Source: Prochlorococcus sp. HOT208_60m_808M21
GTDB taxonomy: Bacteria > Cyanobacteriota > Cyanobacteriia > PCC-6307 > Cyanobiaceae
Assembly (NCBI GenBank): GCA_002026005.1
Contig: MWOX01000151.1
Location: 1-57,048 of the forward strand
DNA length: 57,048 bases
Reading direction: 5' to 3'
Of the stretch, positions 14,555 through 22,331 are shown piece after piece (position 1 is the stretch's first letter; each line of letters begins with the position of its first letter). The notes under the pieces were generated by a model. It searched no databases and was not told the DNA's origin. It saw only the letters and a program-made list of their open reading frames with translations. Made by a program: the position numbers and the translations under genes.

Positions 14555-14983
14555 TTATCCTTCAGCGGGAATTAAAATTGGAACATCTTGTGCTCCAATT
14601 GCTGCGAACCAAACTATTGCGTTATCAGTTTTTGCATTACCCATTGTATGTTTTGGTGTCTTTGGACCAACTATAAAAGTATCACCTGCTGTATAGATAA
14701 GATCTTCCATCCCTTGTCTTTTGACAACTATTGTCCCTTGCTCAACATTGCCTAATAAAGGAATTGGATGAGAGTGGAGTGGAACTATTCCTCCTTCAGC
14801 CAACTCGACTCTTTGTAATCTTATTTCTGCTTTTCCTTTTGGGTATTTAAGAGCATCTCCATCCATAGTCTCAGAACCTACAAAGACTTCTTGTACATCA
14901 ACGGGAGATTCTGCAGCTATAGAAATATTAGGGTTGATAAGCATTAATGCAAAAACAAATGCTATTAAAAAATTTTTCATCAT
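14555..14983 (-). CDS. Exported cupin-domain protein
   Basis: 142 residues. Signal peptide at residues 1-23 (MMKNFLIAFVFALMLINPNI, then SIAA-E). The mature part is a single cupin barrel: motif 1 around VPLHSHPIPLLGNVEQGTIV (HSH plus downstream acidic), motif 2 GDTFIVGPKTPKHTMGNAKT (His). The three metal ligands H-x-H and H are present, so metal binding is likely; substrate unknown. Probably periplasmic. Lies 25 bp before the tail of hairpin copy 5. Confidence 0.7.
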   Translation of the reverse strand: MMKNFLIAFVFALMLINPNISIAAESPVDVQEVFVGSETMDGDALKYPKGKAEIRLQRVELAEGGIVPLHSHPIPLLGNVEQGTIVVKRQGMEDLIYTAGDTFIVGPKTPKHTMGNAKTDNAIVWFAAIGAQDVPILIPAEG

Positions 14984-15163
14984 AAATTTGAATTTCTAGA
15001 AAATTATTTAGACTTATAGTATTTATTTTTTTCATTTTTGACAGTACTTGATTTAACTTTTCAAGTGATTTAATCTAAAACCATTTTTTAAAAGTTTTTA
15101 TAAAGGTATTGAATTTTTATAAATTATTAGTACAGACACTGATCAAAGTCATTCTCATGAAAT

Positions 15164-15883
15164 TTATTCATTTAATTCTTTCATCAATAAATTCCAACCA
15201 ATTGATGATGCATCCTTATCGAAGGATTCTCTTTCCTCGCACATAAAACCATGATCAGCTCCTTTAACTTCGACATAAATAAATCTCTCTTCTAAAGGAT
15301 CTAGTTTTTTAAATCTTTTTTTAATTTCTACTCTATCTTGTAAGGGAATTAAATCATCTAAAGAACCACAAATGAAATTTAATTTTCCAGAAACTTTTTC
15401 AAGCAAGTCTATAGGAGCAAAATTAGTATCGGTTCTTGGTCCTATGACCCCAGCCCCATAAAAACAAAATGTACTTTCTATGCCTTTTAACGAAGAAGCT
15501 ATAAGTGCTGCATGACCCCCAAAACAAAATCCAATAATTGAGATTTTCTTTTTTGGATATTTTTCTTGCACCCAATTTATGGCTGCAGAAACGTCTTCGA
15601 TAATATGTTTAAAAGTGGTTGAATTTTTATGGTGCCTTCCTAATTTCAATTCTTTTTCGCTATATCCCAAATCTAATTTTGGAGCTGTTCTTCCGTAAAG
15701 AGGTAATGCTAATACAGGTACATTTTGTGAGGCTAATTTTTCAGAAAAACATCTTATCCAGTGATTTATCCCAAACACCTCTGGTAAAACTATAGATATG
15801 TATTTACAGTCACTACCTGAATCTACCCACCAAGATCTAAGAGGTATATCACCACTATAAACTTTTGTCCATTGACCTTTCAT
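15164..15883 (-). CDS. Dienelactone hydrolase family protein
   Basis: 239 residues, normal length. An alpha/beta hydrolase with the DLH catalytic triad: nucleophile Cys in IIGFCFGGHAAL (about residue 120), Asp in CGSLDDLIP, His in VKGADHGFMCEE. The N-terminus (VVLPEVFGIN-like ISIVLPEVFGINHWIRCFSE) also fits the family. DLH enzymes hydrolyse cyclic or ester bonds; the substrate here is unknown. The start codon is ~28 bases after hairpin-tail copy 6. It lies inside the island and faces the same way as the cupin and ABM-like genes. Confidence 0.8.
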   Translation of the reverse strand: MKGQWTKVYSGDIPLRSWWVDSGSDCKYISIVLPEVFGINHWIRCFSEKLASQNVPVLALPLYGRTAPKLDLGYSEKELKLGRHHKNSTTFKHIIEDVSAAINWVQEKYPKKKISIIGFCFGGHAALIASSLKGIESTFCFYGAGVIGPRTDTNFAPIDLLEKVSGKLNFICGSLDDLIPLQDRVEIKKRFKKLDPLEERFIYVEVKGADHGFMCEERESFDKDASSIGWNLLMKELNE

Positions 15884-15911
15884 TAGTTATTAAATAAAAA
15901 GTTTTTGTCAG

Positions 15912-15955
15912 AAAAAAGAGGGTTATGTTCCTCTTAGTTTAGATTTATTGTAAAT
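15912..15955 (-). promoter_or_regulatory. Hairpin-tail leader element, copy 6
   Basis: AAGAGG-loop-CCTCTT with an A-run left and TTAGTTTAGATTTATTGTAA right. The tail is more diverged than in copies 1, 4 and 7. Upstream of the dienelactone hydrolase start. Confidence 0.55.
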
Positions 15956-16195
15956 GTAAAATTTCCTTATTCAATTTTATAAATTAAATCTTAAATTAAG
16001 TAGAGAAACTTATATAGGAGTTGTTTATGTATAAGTTATATAAATCTTATTAAGTAGTCTTTTTTACCAAATAAATGTACCTGTTGCTAAATACATATAT
16101 TTGTCCTTGAAAAGCCTCTAAAAAATACTTTTTCTTGAAATAAAGATTGACAAGACATTCATAAAAAAAACTTTTATAAATCATTAACTTCTTTT

Positions 16196-16510
16196 ATGAA
16201 TATGTTTCTAACCAACAAGACTCGTTTAAAAATTAAGGATATTGTAAAGAGGATTTCATTAGATGAGCCTGTAGCATTGGAAGAAAGAATTTATTTAGAA
16301 AAGCTCGCAAAACATAATTCAACTATATGGACATGGCTTAAGAAAGCTAATAGCTTGAGGAGATATGGCAAGCAAAAATCAGATGGAATAAATGGACTCA
16401 TCCAGAATCTAGGCCTTGATGGCTTAGAAACTGAAAATCATTTTGATCCCAAAAATGATGATCTTGCTGATTGGTTTAGTGGATCTCCTGATTGGGTGAG
16501 GAGGAGCTAA
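16196..16510 (+). CDS. Hypothetical soluble protein (104 aa)
   Basis: Starts MNMFLTNKTRLKIKDIVKRI. Predominantly helical, with VALEERIYLEKLAKHNSTIW and a C-terminal DDLADWFSGSPDWVRRS. The tryptophan-rich C-terminus resembles other small Prochlorococcus proteins, but no family is recognised. The upstream AT-rich gap 15956-16195 shows no gene. Confidence 0.55.
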   Translation: MNMFLTNKTRLKIKDIVKRISLDEPVALEERIYLEKLAKHNSTIWTWLKKANSLRRYGKQKSDGINGLIQNLGLDGLETENHFDPKNDDLADWFSGSPDWVRRS

Positions 16511-16537
16511 TTACCCTTACTTTAAAATGGATTCAAA

Positions 16538-16708
16538 TTAATAATGAAAAAAGGGAACTTCCTCAACTTTTCTTGGAGCATAATCACAAATACCGAATTG
16601 CATACATTCCATTTGAACATCAGTTAGTTTTCTCTCAATTGATAACGAATCAAACAAACTACCAAATACATGTTTAATTTTATTTTTAATTAGATTTCTG
16701 TAAGTCAT
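16538..16708 (-). CDS. Small hypothetical protein (56 aa)
   Basis: ATG at 16706-16708. Basic N-terminus MTYRNLIKNKIKHVFGSLFD, then RKLTDVQMECMQFGICDYAP with two cysteines, and a C-terminal FFHY. An opposing plus-strand frame over the same bases lacks comparable features, so I prefer this one. Moderate confidence only. Confidence 0.4.
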   Translation of the reverse strand: MTYRNLIKNKIKHVFGSLFDSLSIERKLTDVQMECMQFGICDYAPRKVEEVPFFHY

Positions 16709-16896
16709 AATCAACATTCTTTTTAGAAATTATTTAGTACGAGTTATATACAAGAATCAAGAGTTGTAATACCTAAAATATAAAACATAAATTAGGACGT
16801 TTTAAATATTTCACTATATTGATAATCAGTATTTTTGCTCTAGGAAATTTGAATCATCACCTTTAAATTAGATCCACTGATTGGAGGTTTCACTTC

Positions 16897-17004
16897 ATGA
16901 GTACTTACAAAACGAAATACTTTAAAAACACAAAAAAGATCAATAACACTCTTTGGTTGGATAAATTAATTAATCAACTTGAAAAAAAATCAAAGGGAGT
17001 TTGA
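16897..17004 (+). CDS. WLDxLIN microprotein (35 aa)
   Basis: Starts MSTYKTKYFKNTKKINN, then LWLDKLINQLEKKSKGV. Shares the NT-x-WLD-x-LIN block with genes at 9646-9783 and 17792-17908. A TGGAGG ribosome site is upstream. The next gene starts 3 bases after its stop. Confidence 0.5.
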   Translation: MSTYKTKYFKNTKKINNTLWLDKLINQLEKKSKGV

Positions 17005-17006
17005 TC

Positions 17007-17171
17007 ATGAATACATTTAGAAATAAACAATTCAAAAATGAATTAGATCCCAAGTATGCCTTTTATGATTGTCTTCGTAGTTGCGAAATTAATAGCAATT
17101 CTGAAAAGTCCTTAGAAGAATGCGTAGAAAATTGCGAACCTAGACTATTACCAGAGAATCTAGATGGCTAA
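17007..17171 (+). CDS. Twin CX3C microprotein (54 aa)
   Basis: ATG at 17007, immediately after the previous stop. Contains YDCLRSCEIN and LEECVENCEP: two CX3C motifs 13 residues apart, on predicted helices, the layout of a disulfide-linked or metal-binding hairpin. The 42312-42521 gene has the same twin CX3C plan. Function unknown. Confidence 0.6.
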   Translation: MNTFRNKQFKNELDPKYAFYDCLRSCEINSNSEKSLEECVENCEPRLLPENLDG

Positions 17172-17248
17172 AAATAGGAATTTAAATTCTTTTCAATACC
17201 TATTCTGAGGTTATAGGTTTTTTATATAAATTGAAGGAGGTTAATTTT

Positions 17249-17407
17249 ATGACCAACCTCGCAATTGAGCTACTTCTTCTAATTATAGTTTTAGTTAATT
17301 TTGGAGCGATCCTTACCGATAAAATTTATTCACATACAGTAAAAGAAATTCAACGTAAGAGATTATTCTGTAGTGAATCTATAAGTAACCCATATTGTGT
17401 TTTTTGA
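17249..17407 (+). CDS. Small membrane protein (52 aa)
   Basis: Strong ribosome site GAAGGAGG before the ATG at 17249. An N-terminal membrane helix (LAIELLLLIIVLVNFGAIL), then a basic linker and a C-terminal cysteine pair (FCSESISNPYCVF). No family recognised. Confidence 0.55.
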   Translation: MTNLAIELLLLIIVLVNFGAILTDKIYSHTVKEIQRKRLFCSESISNPYCVF

Positions 17408-17474
17408 TAAATTAATTCCAAACTAATAGATCTCAAATTAGAGATCTAATATTAAAAGTTAAAGTCTAACAAAA

Positions 17475-17582
17475 CTAAAAATAAGGTGTATATGGTACTT
17501 CTGTTTTTAATGAATCTCCGTAGTAACTTTCAGCTGACTTTACTAAGATCCAATAAATGAAATTTAGAAATGATTTTTCCAT
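17475..17582 (-). CDS. Small hypothetical protein (35 aa)
   Basis: ATG at 17580-17582: MEKSFLNFIYWILVKSAESY, then a polar tail ending VPYTPYF. A palindromic hairpin TAGATCTC...GAGATCTA (about 17428-17450) lies beyond its stop and could be its 3' end. Weak to moderate call. Confidence 0.4.
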   Translation of the reverse strand: MEKSFLNFIYWILVKSAESYYGDSLKTEVPYTPYF

Positions 17583-17791
17583 AGGAACATCTATACCCTT
17601 TCCTAATTCAAATCAGAATTTCAAATAAAAACATCGTAGAAAATACTTAATAATTTTCTTAGTTAATTTGTGATGGACAGGTTTGTCTGAAATGCTACTA
17701 AAGCTTGTCTTATCAATCGATTTGGTAATAATGCTTATTGATTCCTTTAATTTCTTAAGATATATTAAATAGATATAAAAGTAAGAAATTT

Positions 17792-17908
17792 ATGAGCACT
17801 CAAAAAAGTCAAAGCCATAAAAGACAAGAGCCAAATAATACAGAATGGTTAGATGAATTAATCAATAAAATTGAAAATATGAAAAATAAAATACCTAATA
17901 CTTTTTAA
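17792..17908 (+). CDS. WLDxLIN microprotein (38 aa)
   Basis: Starts MSTQKSQSHKRQEPNN; second half NTEWLDELINKIENMKNKI. Best match is the minus-strand gene at 9646-9783. It lies ~210 bp before gdmH; no feature linking it to that operon is seen. Confidence 0.55.
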   Translation: MSTQKSQSHKRQEPNNTEWLDELINKIENMKNKIPNTF

Positions 17909-18119
17909 CTAATTACGTCTTATATCATTTATTGAGTAATTAAATATTTTAAATACTTGTGTATTTTAAGTCAGCTGGCTTTTTAAATGGAGTTACTTAT
18001 TTTATTTTTGCGAATAGTGATTGAACAATGTTTAAATGAGAATCTTTTAAAGCAAGTTTATGGTTCATTTTTATTTTTATTGACAATATTGAAATAAGTG
18101 TAAAAAGAATTTTAAATTT

Positions 18120-19310
18120 GTGACTACTGAATCATCTAAAAATCAAAACTTTATAAGGAAGCATCCCAGTGAAGGAATGGATGCTTTAGAAAAAGAATCA
18201 AAAATACCTTTGAAAGGATGGGAAACTGAGGTTGCCAGAGCGAAGGAATATGGTTTAGAAGGAGCAAAAAGTATTGTCGATAGAAATATATCTACATTTT
18301 CAAGAGGAGAATTACCCCATTTTGCAGGTATCAATACTTTCATGAAAGCTCCATATGTTGAAAATGTAAATGAAGTGGGAAATTATGATGTTGCGATCGT
18401 TGGTGTTCCTCATGATTCTGGAACTACTTATAGACCTGGGACAAGATTCGGACCTCAAGGAATAAGAAAAATTTCTGCTCTGTATACTCCTTACAATTAC
18501 GAAATGGGAGTGGATCTGAGAGAGCAGATAACTATTTGTGATGTAGGAGATATTTTTACAATTCCAGCTAATAATGAAAAAAGTTTTGATCAAATTTCAA
18601 AGGGGGTTGCTCATATTTTTGCTAGTGGTGCATTCCCAATTATTTTAGGTGGAGATCATTCAATAGGTTTTCCGACAGTTAGAGGAGTTTGTCGCCACTT
18701 AGGAGATAAAAAAGTAGGGATCATTCACTTTGATAGACATGTAGATACTCAAGAAACAGATTTAGATGAAAGAATGCATACCTGTCCATGGTTTCATGCA
18801 ACTAATATGAAAAATGCACCCGCAAAAAATCTTGTTCAATTAGGAATTGGAGGTTGGCAAGTACCAAGAGAAGGAGTGAAAATTTGCAGGGAACGAAGTA
18901 CAAATGTTTTAACAGTTACTGATATCTGTGAAATGGGATTAAAAGAGGCCGCTGATTTTGCAATTCAAAAAGCTACGGATGGAACTGACTGTGTATATAT
19001 TTCTTTTGATATAGATTGTATTGATGCTGGATTTGTCCCTGGAACTGGTTGGCCTGAACCTGGGGGTTTATTACCTCGAGAGGCATTAAAACTTTTGGAG
19101 TACATTATCAGAAAAGTTAATGTGTGTGGAATTGAGCTTGTTGAGGTTTCGCCTCCATATGATGTAAGCGATATGACAGCTTTATTAGCTACTAGAGTTA
19201 TTTGTGATTCAATTGCACATCTTGTAGTAAGTGGTCAGCTCCCAAGAAAATCTAAACCAGAATGGATTTCAGATAAATGCAATATGTCAGTTGATCAAAA
19301 ATGGAGATAG
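18120..19310 (+). CDS. gdmH: Guanidine hydrolase-like nickel ureohydrolase (GdmH type)
   Basis: 396 residues with a GTG start. The ureohydrolase (arginase/agmatinase) fold with its metal ligands: GGDHSIGFPTVRG (residues ~177-189, His), HFDRHVDTQ (D-x-x-H-x-D form, where agmatinases usually read DAHLD), and SFDIDCIDAGFVPGTGWPEP (two Asp). The long N-terminal extension, the FDRHVDTQ-TDLDERMHTCP segment and the gene order with hypA/hypB-like genes and an ABC importer match the cyanobacterial guanidine hydrolase cluster (Synechocystis sll1077-sll1082). That enzyme splits guanidine to urea and ammonia and needs nickel. Substrate here is inferred from these similarities; agmatinase is the main alternative. 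Six bases separate it from the next gene. Confidence 0.85.
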   Translation: MTTESSKNQNFIRKHPSEGMDALEKESKIPLKGWETEVARAKEYGLEGAKSIVDRNISTFSRGELPHFAGINTFMKAPYVENVNEVGNYDVAIVGVPHDSGTTYRPGTRFGPQGIRKISALYTPYNYEMGVDLREQITICDVGDIFTIPANNEKSFDQISKGVAHIFASGAFPIILGGDHSIGFPTVRGVCRHLGDKKVGIIHFDRHVDTQETDLDERMHTCPWFHATNMKNAPAKNLVQLGIGGWQVPREGVKICRERSTNVLTVTDICEMGLKEAADFAIQKATDGTDCVYISFDIDCIDAGFVPGTGWPEPGGLLPREALKLLEYIIRKVNVCGIELVEVSPPYDVSDMTALLATRVICDSIAHLVVSGQLPRKSKPEWISDKCNMSVDQKWR

Positions 19311-19316
19311 ATTTTT

Positions 19317-19673
19317 GTGCATGAAGTAGATATGACAAAATGCCTTATTCTTTCCATGGAAGAGTGGGCAGAGAAAAAAAATAAAAATAAAATAGTTGTT
19401 GAAAAGATTAATCTTAAGATTGGCGAATTTACTTGCGTAGAACCAATATCATTAATTAATACTTTTAATGCTGCAGTCTTGGGTTCTTGGTTAGATTCCT
19501 CTGAGATTACAATTGAGACAATACCTTTTGAAGGGAAATGCTCTAAATGCAATAGATTATATTTTCCAAAGAAAGAGAATGGATATAAATCTCCATGTTG
19601 CAATTTTAATTTAGAGGAAATTATTAGTGGCAGGGAATTAAAAATCGCATCTATTGATTTTAAAGAAAAGTAG
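19317..19673 (+). CDS. ghaA: HypA-like nickel accessory protein for GdmH
   Basis: 118 residues with a GTG start, chosen because it gives Met-His-Glu at the N-terminus, the HypA nickel-binding motif (His2). Core KINLKIGEFTCVEPISLINT is HypA-like. Zinc-site cysteines are at CSKCNR and SPCCNF; the second pair is CC where HypA has CPxC or CxxC, a small departure. No hydrogenase is present in the window, and HypA/B-like pairs beside gdmH are known to be required for guanidine hydrolase activity. Symbol assigned by that context. Followed 40 bp later by the HypB-like gene. Confidence 0.8.
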   Translation: MHEVDMTKCLILSMEEWAEKKNKNKIVVEKINLKIGEFTCVEPISLINTFNAAVLGSWLDSSEITIETIPFEGKCSKCNRLYFPKKENGYKSPCCNFNLEEIISGRELKIASIDFKEK

Positions 19674-19713
19674 AAATTTAGTATCTAGAATAAAAACGTA
19701 TTTTCATGTATAA

Positions 19714-20397
19714 ATGCATTTACCAATTTCAGACAAAATTGAATTAAATATTCTTCATCAAAATAGTCATCAAGCTGAGAAAAATAAAGTTAAGTTTAAT
19801 AATTATAATTTGCTTTGCTTGAACATAATGAGCAGTCCAGGTGCAGGAAAAACGAGATTACTTGAAATAACTTTAGAAGATCTTTCAAAAAAATTTCACA
19901 GTGCCGTTTTAGAGGGTGATATGACCACTAATCTTGATGCGGCAAGGTTAGAAAAATTAAATATTCCAGTAGTACCAATTACAACTGGAAGAGCATGCCA
20001 TCTCGATGCAAATATGGTTAGTGGAGGTTTGAAATTACTAGAAAAAAAAATAAATCCTGATTTACTAGATATTTTGTTAGTGGAAAATGTAGGAAATTTA
20101 GTTTGTCCTGCAGAATTTGAGATTGGAGAACATTTTAAAATTGCACTTTTAAGTATTACCGAAGGTGAGGATAAACCTTTAAAATATCCAATAATGTTTA
20201 GAGAAGCAGATTTAATTTTGATAACTAAGGTTGATTTGTTACCCCATTTGAATTTTGATATTAACGAATTAAAATCGAACATAGCTTCAACTAACCCTAA
20301 GGCAGATGTGATAGAAATTTCTTCGATAACCAAATCTGGATTCGATTTATGGCAAGATTGGATTAGTAAAAAGATTCTGAAATTTAAAAATAATTAA
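19714..20397 (+). CDS. ghaB: HypB-like GTPase, nickel insertion for GdmH
   Basis: 227 residues. The SIMIBI-class GTPase of HypB type: P-loop SSPGAGKTRLLE (residues ~39-50), EGDMTTNLDAARL (switch I), TGRACHLDANMV, VENVGNLVCPAEFEIGEHFK (switch II with the CP motif), and ITKVDLLPH (NKxD equivalent TKVD). There is no histidine-rich nickel-storage stretch, only scattered His at the N-terminus. Delivers nickel to the ureohydrolase together with the HypA-like protein; GTPase-driven handover is family knowledge, and the client is inferred from adjacency. Confidence 0.85.
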   Translation: MHLPISDKIELNILHQNSHQAEKNKVKFNNYNLLCLNIMSSPGAGKTRLLEITLEDLSKKFHSAVLEGDMTTNLDAARLEKLNIPVVPITTGRACHLDANMVSGGLKLLEKKINPDLLDILLVENVGNLVCPAEFEIGEHFKIALLSITEGEDKPLKYPIMFREADLILITKVDLLPHLNFDINELKSNIASTNPKADVIEISSITKSGFDLWQDWISKKILKFKNN

Positions 20398-20427
20398 TAT
20401 TGATTAAGTAAGAGTAATCTCTTAAAA

Positions 20428-20441
20428 GTATCAGTCATTAC
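20428..20441 (+). promoter_or_regulatory. NtcA-type site GTA-N8-TAC
   Basis: GTATCAGTCATTAC is a perfect GTAN8TAC core, 57 bp before the binding-protein start, in the 100-bp gap after ghaB. A TATTGAT lies about 25 bp downstream as a possible -10. NtcA activates nitrogen-scavenging genes in cyanobacteria, so the site fits the cluster's role, but one such core could arise by chance in AT-rich DNA. Confidence 0.5.
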
Positions 20442-20497
20442 AACTTTAGATTTGCTTTTTCTTGAGTATTGATATTACGTAATATTTTTTTTCAAAA

Positions 20498-21496
20498 ATG
20501 TTTAAAAAATTGAGAGTTTTTGTTGCCTCTTTGCTGGCTCTAATATTAGCGATTTCATTAAGTACACCATCAAGTCCTGCAGCTCCAAAAGGTGAACCAA
20601 TCACTTTGGGATACAGTAACTGGGCAGGATGGTGGCCCTGGGCGATAGCTGTTGATCAAAAAATGTTTGAAAAAAATGGAGTTAATGTTCAGATGAAATG
20701 GTTTGATGGATATGTTCAATCCATGGAAACTTTTGCTGCTGGTAAAATTGATGGAAATTCGCAGACTCTTAATGATACTATTTCGTTCTTGCCAGGAGAG
20801 AATGGAGGGGAAGTAGTTGTTTTAGTTAATGATAATTCTGCAGGGAATGACCAAATAATTGCAGATAAATCAATTAAAAGTGTTGCTGATTTAAAAGGTA
20901 AAACAGTAGCAGTAGAAGAAGGTGTTGTGGATGATTTTTTACTTGTTTTAGCTCTGAATGATGTTGGATTAACTCGAGATGATGTCATTATTAAAGGTCT
21001 TCCAACTGATCAGGCTGCAACTGCATTCGCAGCAGGAAAAGTTGATGCAGTTGGTGCATTCCCTCCATTTACAGGAACCGCAATGAAGAGGCCTGGCGCA
21101 AGAGTTATTGCTAGTTCAAAAGATTATCCCGGTGCAATCCCTGATTTATTAGCTGTCAGCGGAGATTTGATTTCTGAAAGACCAGATGATGTTCAAAAAA
21201 TTGTGAAAACATGGTGGGATGTAAGAGAATTCATGGAAAAAAATCCAAGAAAATCTGAAAAGATCATGGCAAAGCGAGCTGGGATACCAACACGGGAATA
21301 CAAACAATATAAAGGTGGAACAAGGTTCTTTTCTTTGGAAGAAAATTTAGAAGCTTTTAGTGATGGGTTCGGTATGAAACATATGCCTTATGCAGCGAAA
21401 GAAATGGCAGACTTTATGGTCAAGGTAGGATTTATTCCTGAAAAACCAGATATGAGTAAATTATTTGACTCTTCGTTCGTTAAAAACATCAGTTAA
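20498..21496 (+). CDS. ABC transporter substrate-binding protein (putative guanidine/cation uptake)
   Basis: 332 residues with a Sec signal peptide (residues 1-29: basic start, LLALILAISL core, SPAA before the cleavage). The mature protein is of the NMT1/taurine-nitrate type II fold: ITLGYSNWAGWWPWAIAVDQ, then WFDGYVQSMETFAAGKIDGN, and AFAAGKVDAVGAFPPFTGTA. The aromatic WWPW near the start is suited to a small cationic or aromatic-boxed ligand. Position after ghaB matches the Synechocystis guanidine import operon. Periplasmic. Transcribed from its own probable NtcA promoter; a hairpin after its stop may raise its level over the permease. Confidence 0.8.
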   Translation: MFKKLRVFVASLLALILAISLSTPSSPAAPKGEPITLGYSNWAGWWPWAIAVDQKMFEKNGVNVQMKWFDGYVQSMETFAAGKIDGNSQTLNDTISFLPGENGGEVVVLVNDNSAGNDQIIADKSIKSVADLKGKTVAVEEGVVDDFLLVLALNDVGLTRDDVIIKGLPTDQAATAFAAGKVDAVGAFPPFTGTAMKRPGARVIASSKDYPGAIPDLLAVSGDLISERPDDVQKIVKTWWDVREFMEKNPRKSEKIMAKRAGIPTREYKQYKGGTRFFSLEENLEAFSDGFGMKHMPYAAKEMADFMVKVGFIPEKPDMSKLFDSSFVKNIS

Positions 21497-21512
21497 TTAA
21501 TACAAAATTAAA

Positions 21513-22331
21513 ATGGTTAGTTCGAAATTAATCAAGAGGGATAAATATTTTTTATCCCTCTTTTCATTTGGTAGTGAACCGAAAAAATTAAATAAAATAT
21601 TTCTTCAAATAGCTTCACTTTTGCTTCCCCTTTTAATTTGGACATTAGTTTGTCAATTAAAACTTGTAAGTGAAATGTTTTTACCATCACCGTTAGCAGT
21701 CTTTTATTCTCTTTTGGATATGGCTGAAAGTGGAATATTATTTGAAGATATTTTTGCAAGTACTGGTAGGGTATTTGCTGGTTTTATAATTGCAACAATT
21801 TTTTCAATTCCTTTAGGAATTTTAATGGGTTCTTTCCCTTCTTTTTGTGCGTTATGTGAACCATTAATTGCGATGCTTAGGTATATGCCTGCCGCTGCTT
21901 TTTCTCCTTTGCTTATTATTTATTTAGGAATAGAAGAGGCTCCAAAAATCGCATTAATTTTCATTGGTACTGTTTACTTTAATGTTTTAATGGTTATGGA
22001 TTCAGTAAAATTTGTACCCAAAGAACTCATTGAAACAACGCTTACTTTAGGAGGTAATACAAAAGATTTATTGATCAGAGTAATAGCCAGATATTCATTG
22101 CCAAGTATTATTGATACTTTAAGAATTAATATCGCAACTTCATGGAATTTAGTAATTGTTGCAGAGTTAATTGCAGCAGAAGTTGGATTAGGTAAAAGGA
22201 TTCAACTGGCTCAAAGATTTTTTCGCACAGATCAAATATTTGCAGAATTAATAATTCTTGGATTAATAGGATTTGCTTTGGATATGAGTTTTAGATTGCT
22301 ACTTAGACGTACATGTAAATGGGCTGTTTAA
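21513..22331 (+). CDS. ABC transporter permease
   Basis: 272 residues, binding-protein-dependent inner-membrane component of the taurine/nitrate class. Membrane segments begin at IASLLLPLLIWTLVC and include IATIFSIPLGILMG, IALIFIGTVYFNVLM, and a late helix LIILGLIGFALDM. The EAA loop reads ETTLTLGGNTKDLLIRVIAR. It abuts the ATPase gene (stop followed directly by ATG at 22332). The start at 21513 places a strong hairpin in codons ~8-17; a later start would lose part of the first helix region, so I keep this one. Confidence 0.85.
   Translation: MVSSKLIKRDKYFLSLFSFGSEPKKLNKIFLQIASLLLPLLIWTLVCQLKLVSEMFLPSPLAVFYSLLDMAESGILFEDIFASTGRVFAGFIIATIFSIPLGILMGSFPSFCALCEPLIAMLRYMPAAAFSPLLIIYLGIEEAPKIALIFIGTVYFNVLMVMDSVKFVPKELIETTLTLGGNTKDLLIRVIARYSLPSIIDTLRINIATSWNLVIVAELIAAEVGLGKRIQLAQRFFRTDQIFAELIILGLIGFALDMSFRLLLRRTCKWAV
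21534..21564 (+). terminator. Terminator-like hairpin at the start of the permease gene
   Basis: AAGAGGGATAAA (21534-21545) and TTTATCCCTCTT (21551-21562) form a perfect 12-bp stem with a 5-base loop, ending in TTTT. It lies 38 bp after the binding-protein stop and inside the first codons of the permease. Likely a partial terminator or mRNA-stabilising stem that makes binding protein exceed permease. Confidence 0.65.

Noticed and set aside
16492-16677. Plus-strand frame overlapping the end of the 16196 gene
   Set aside because: No plausible ribosome site, no domain; the opposing 56-residue frame has better composition.
17909-18119. Guanidine-I riboswitch before gdmH
   Set aside because: I could not find its conserved core by eye; a covariance search is needed before excluding it.
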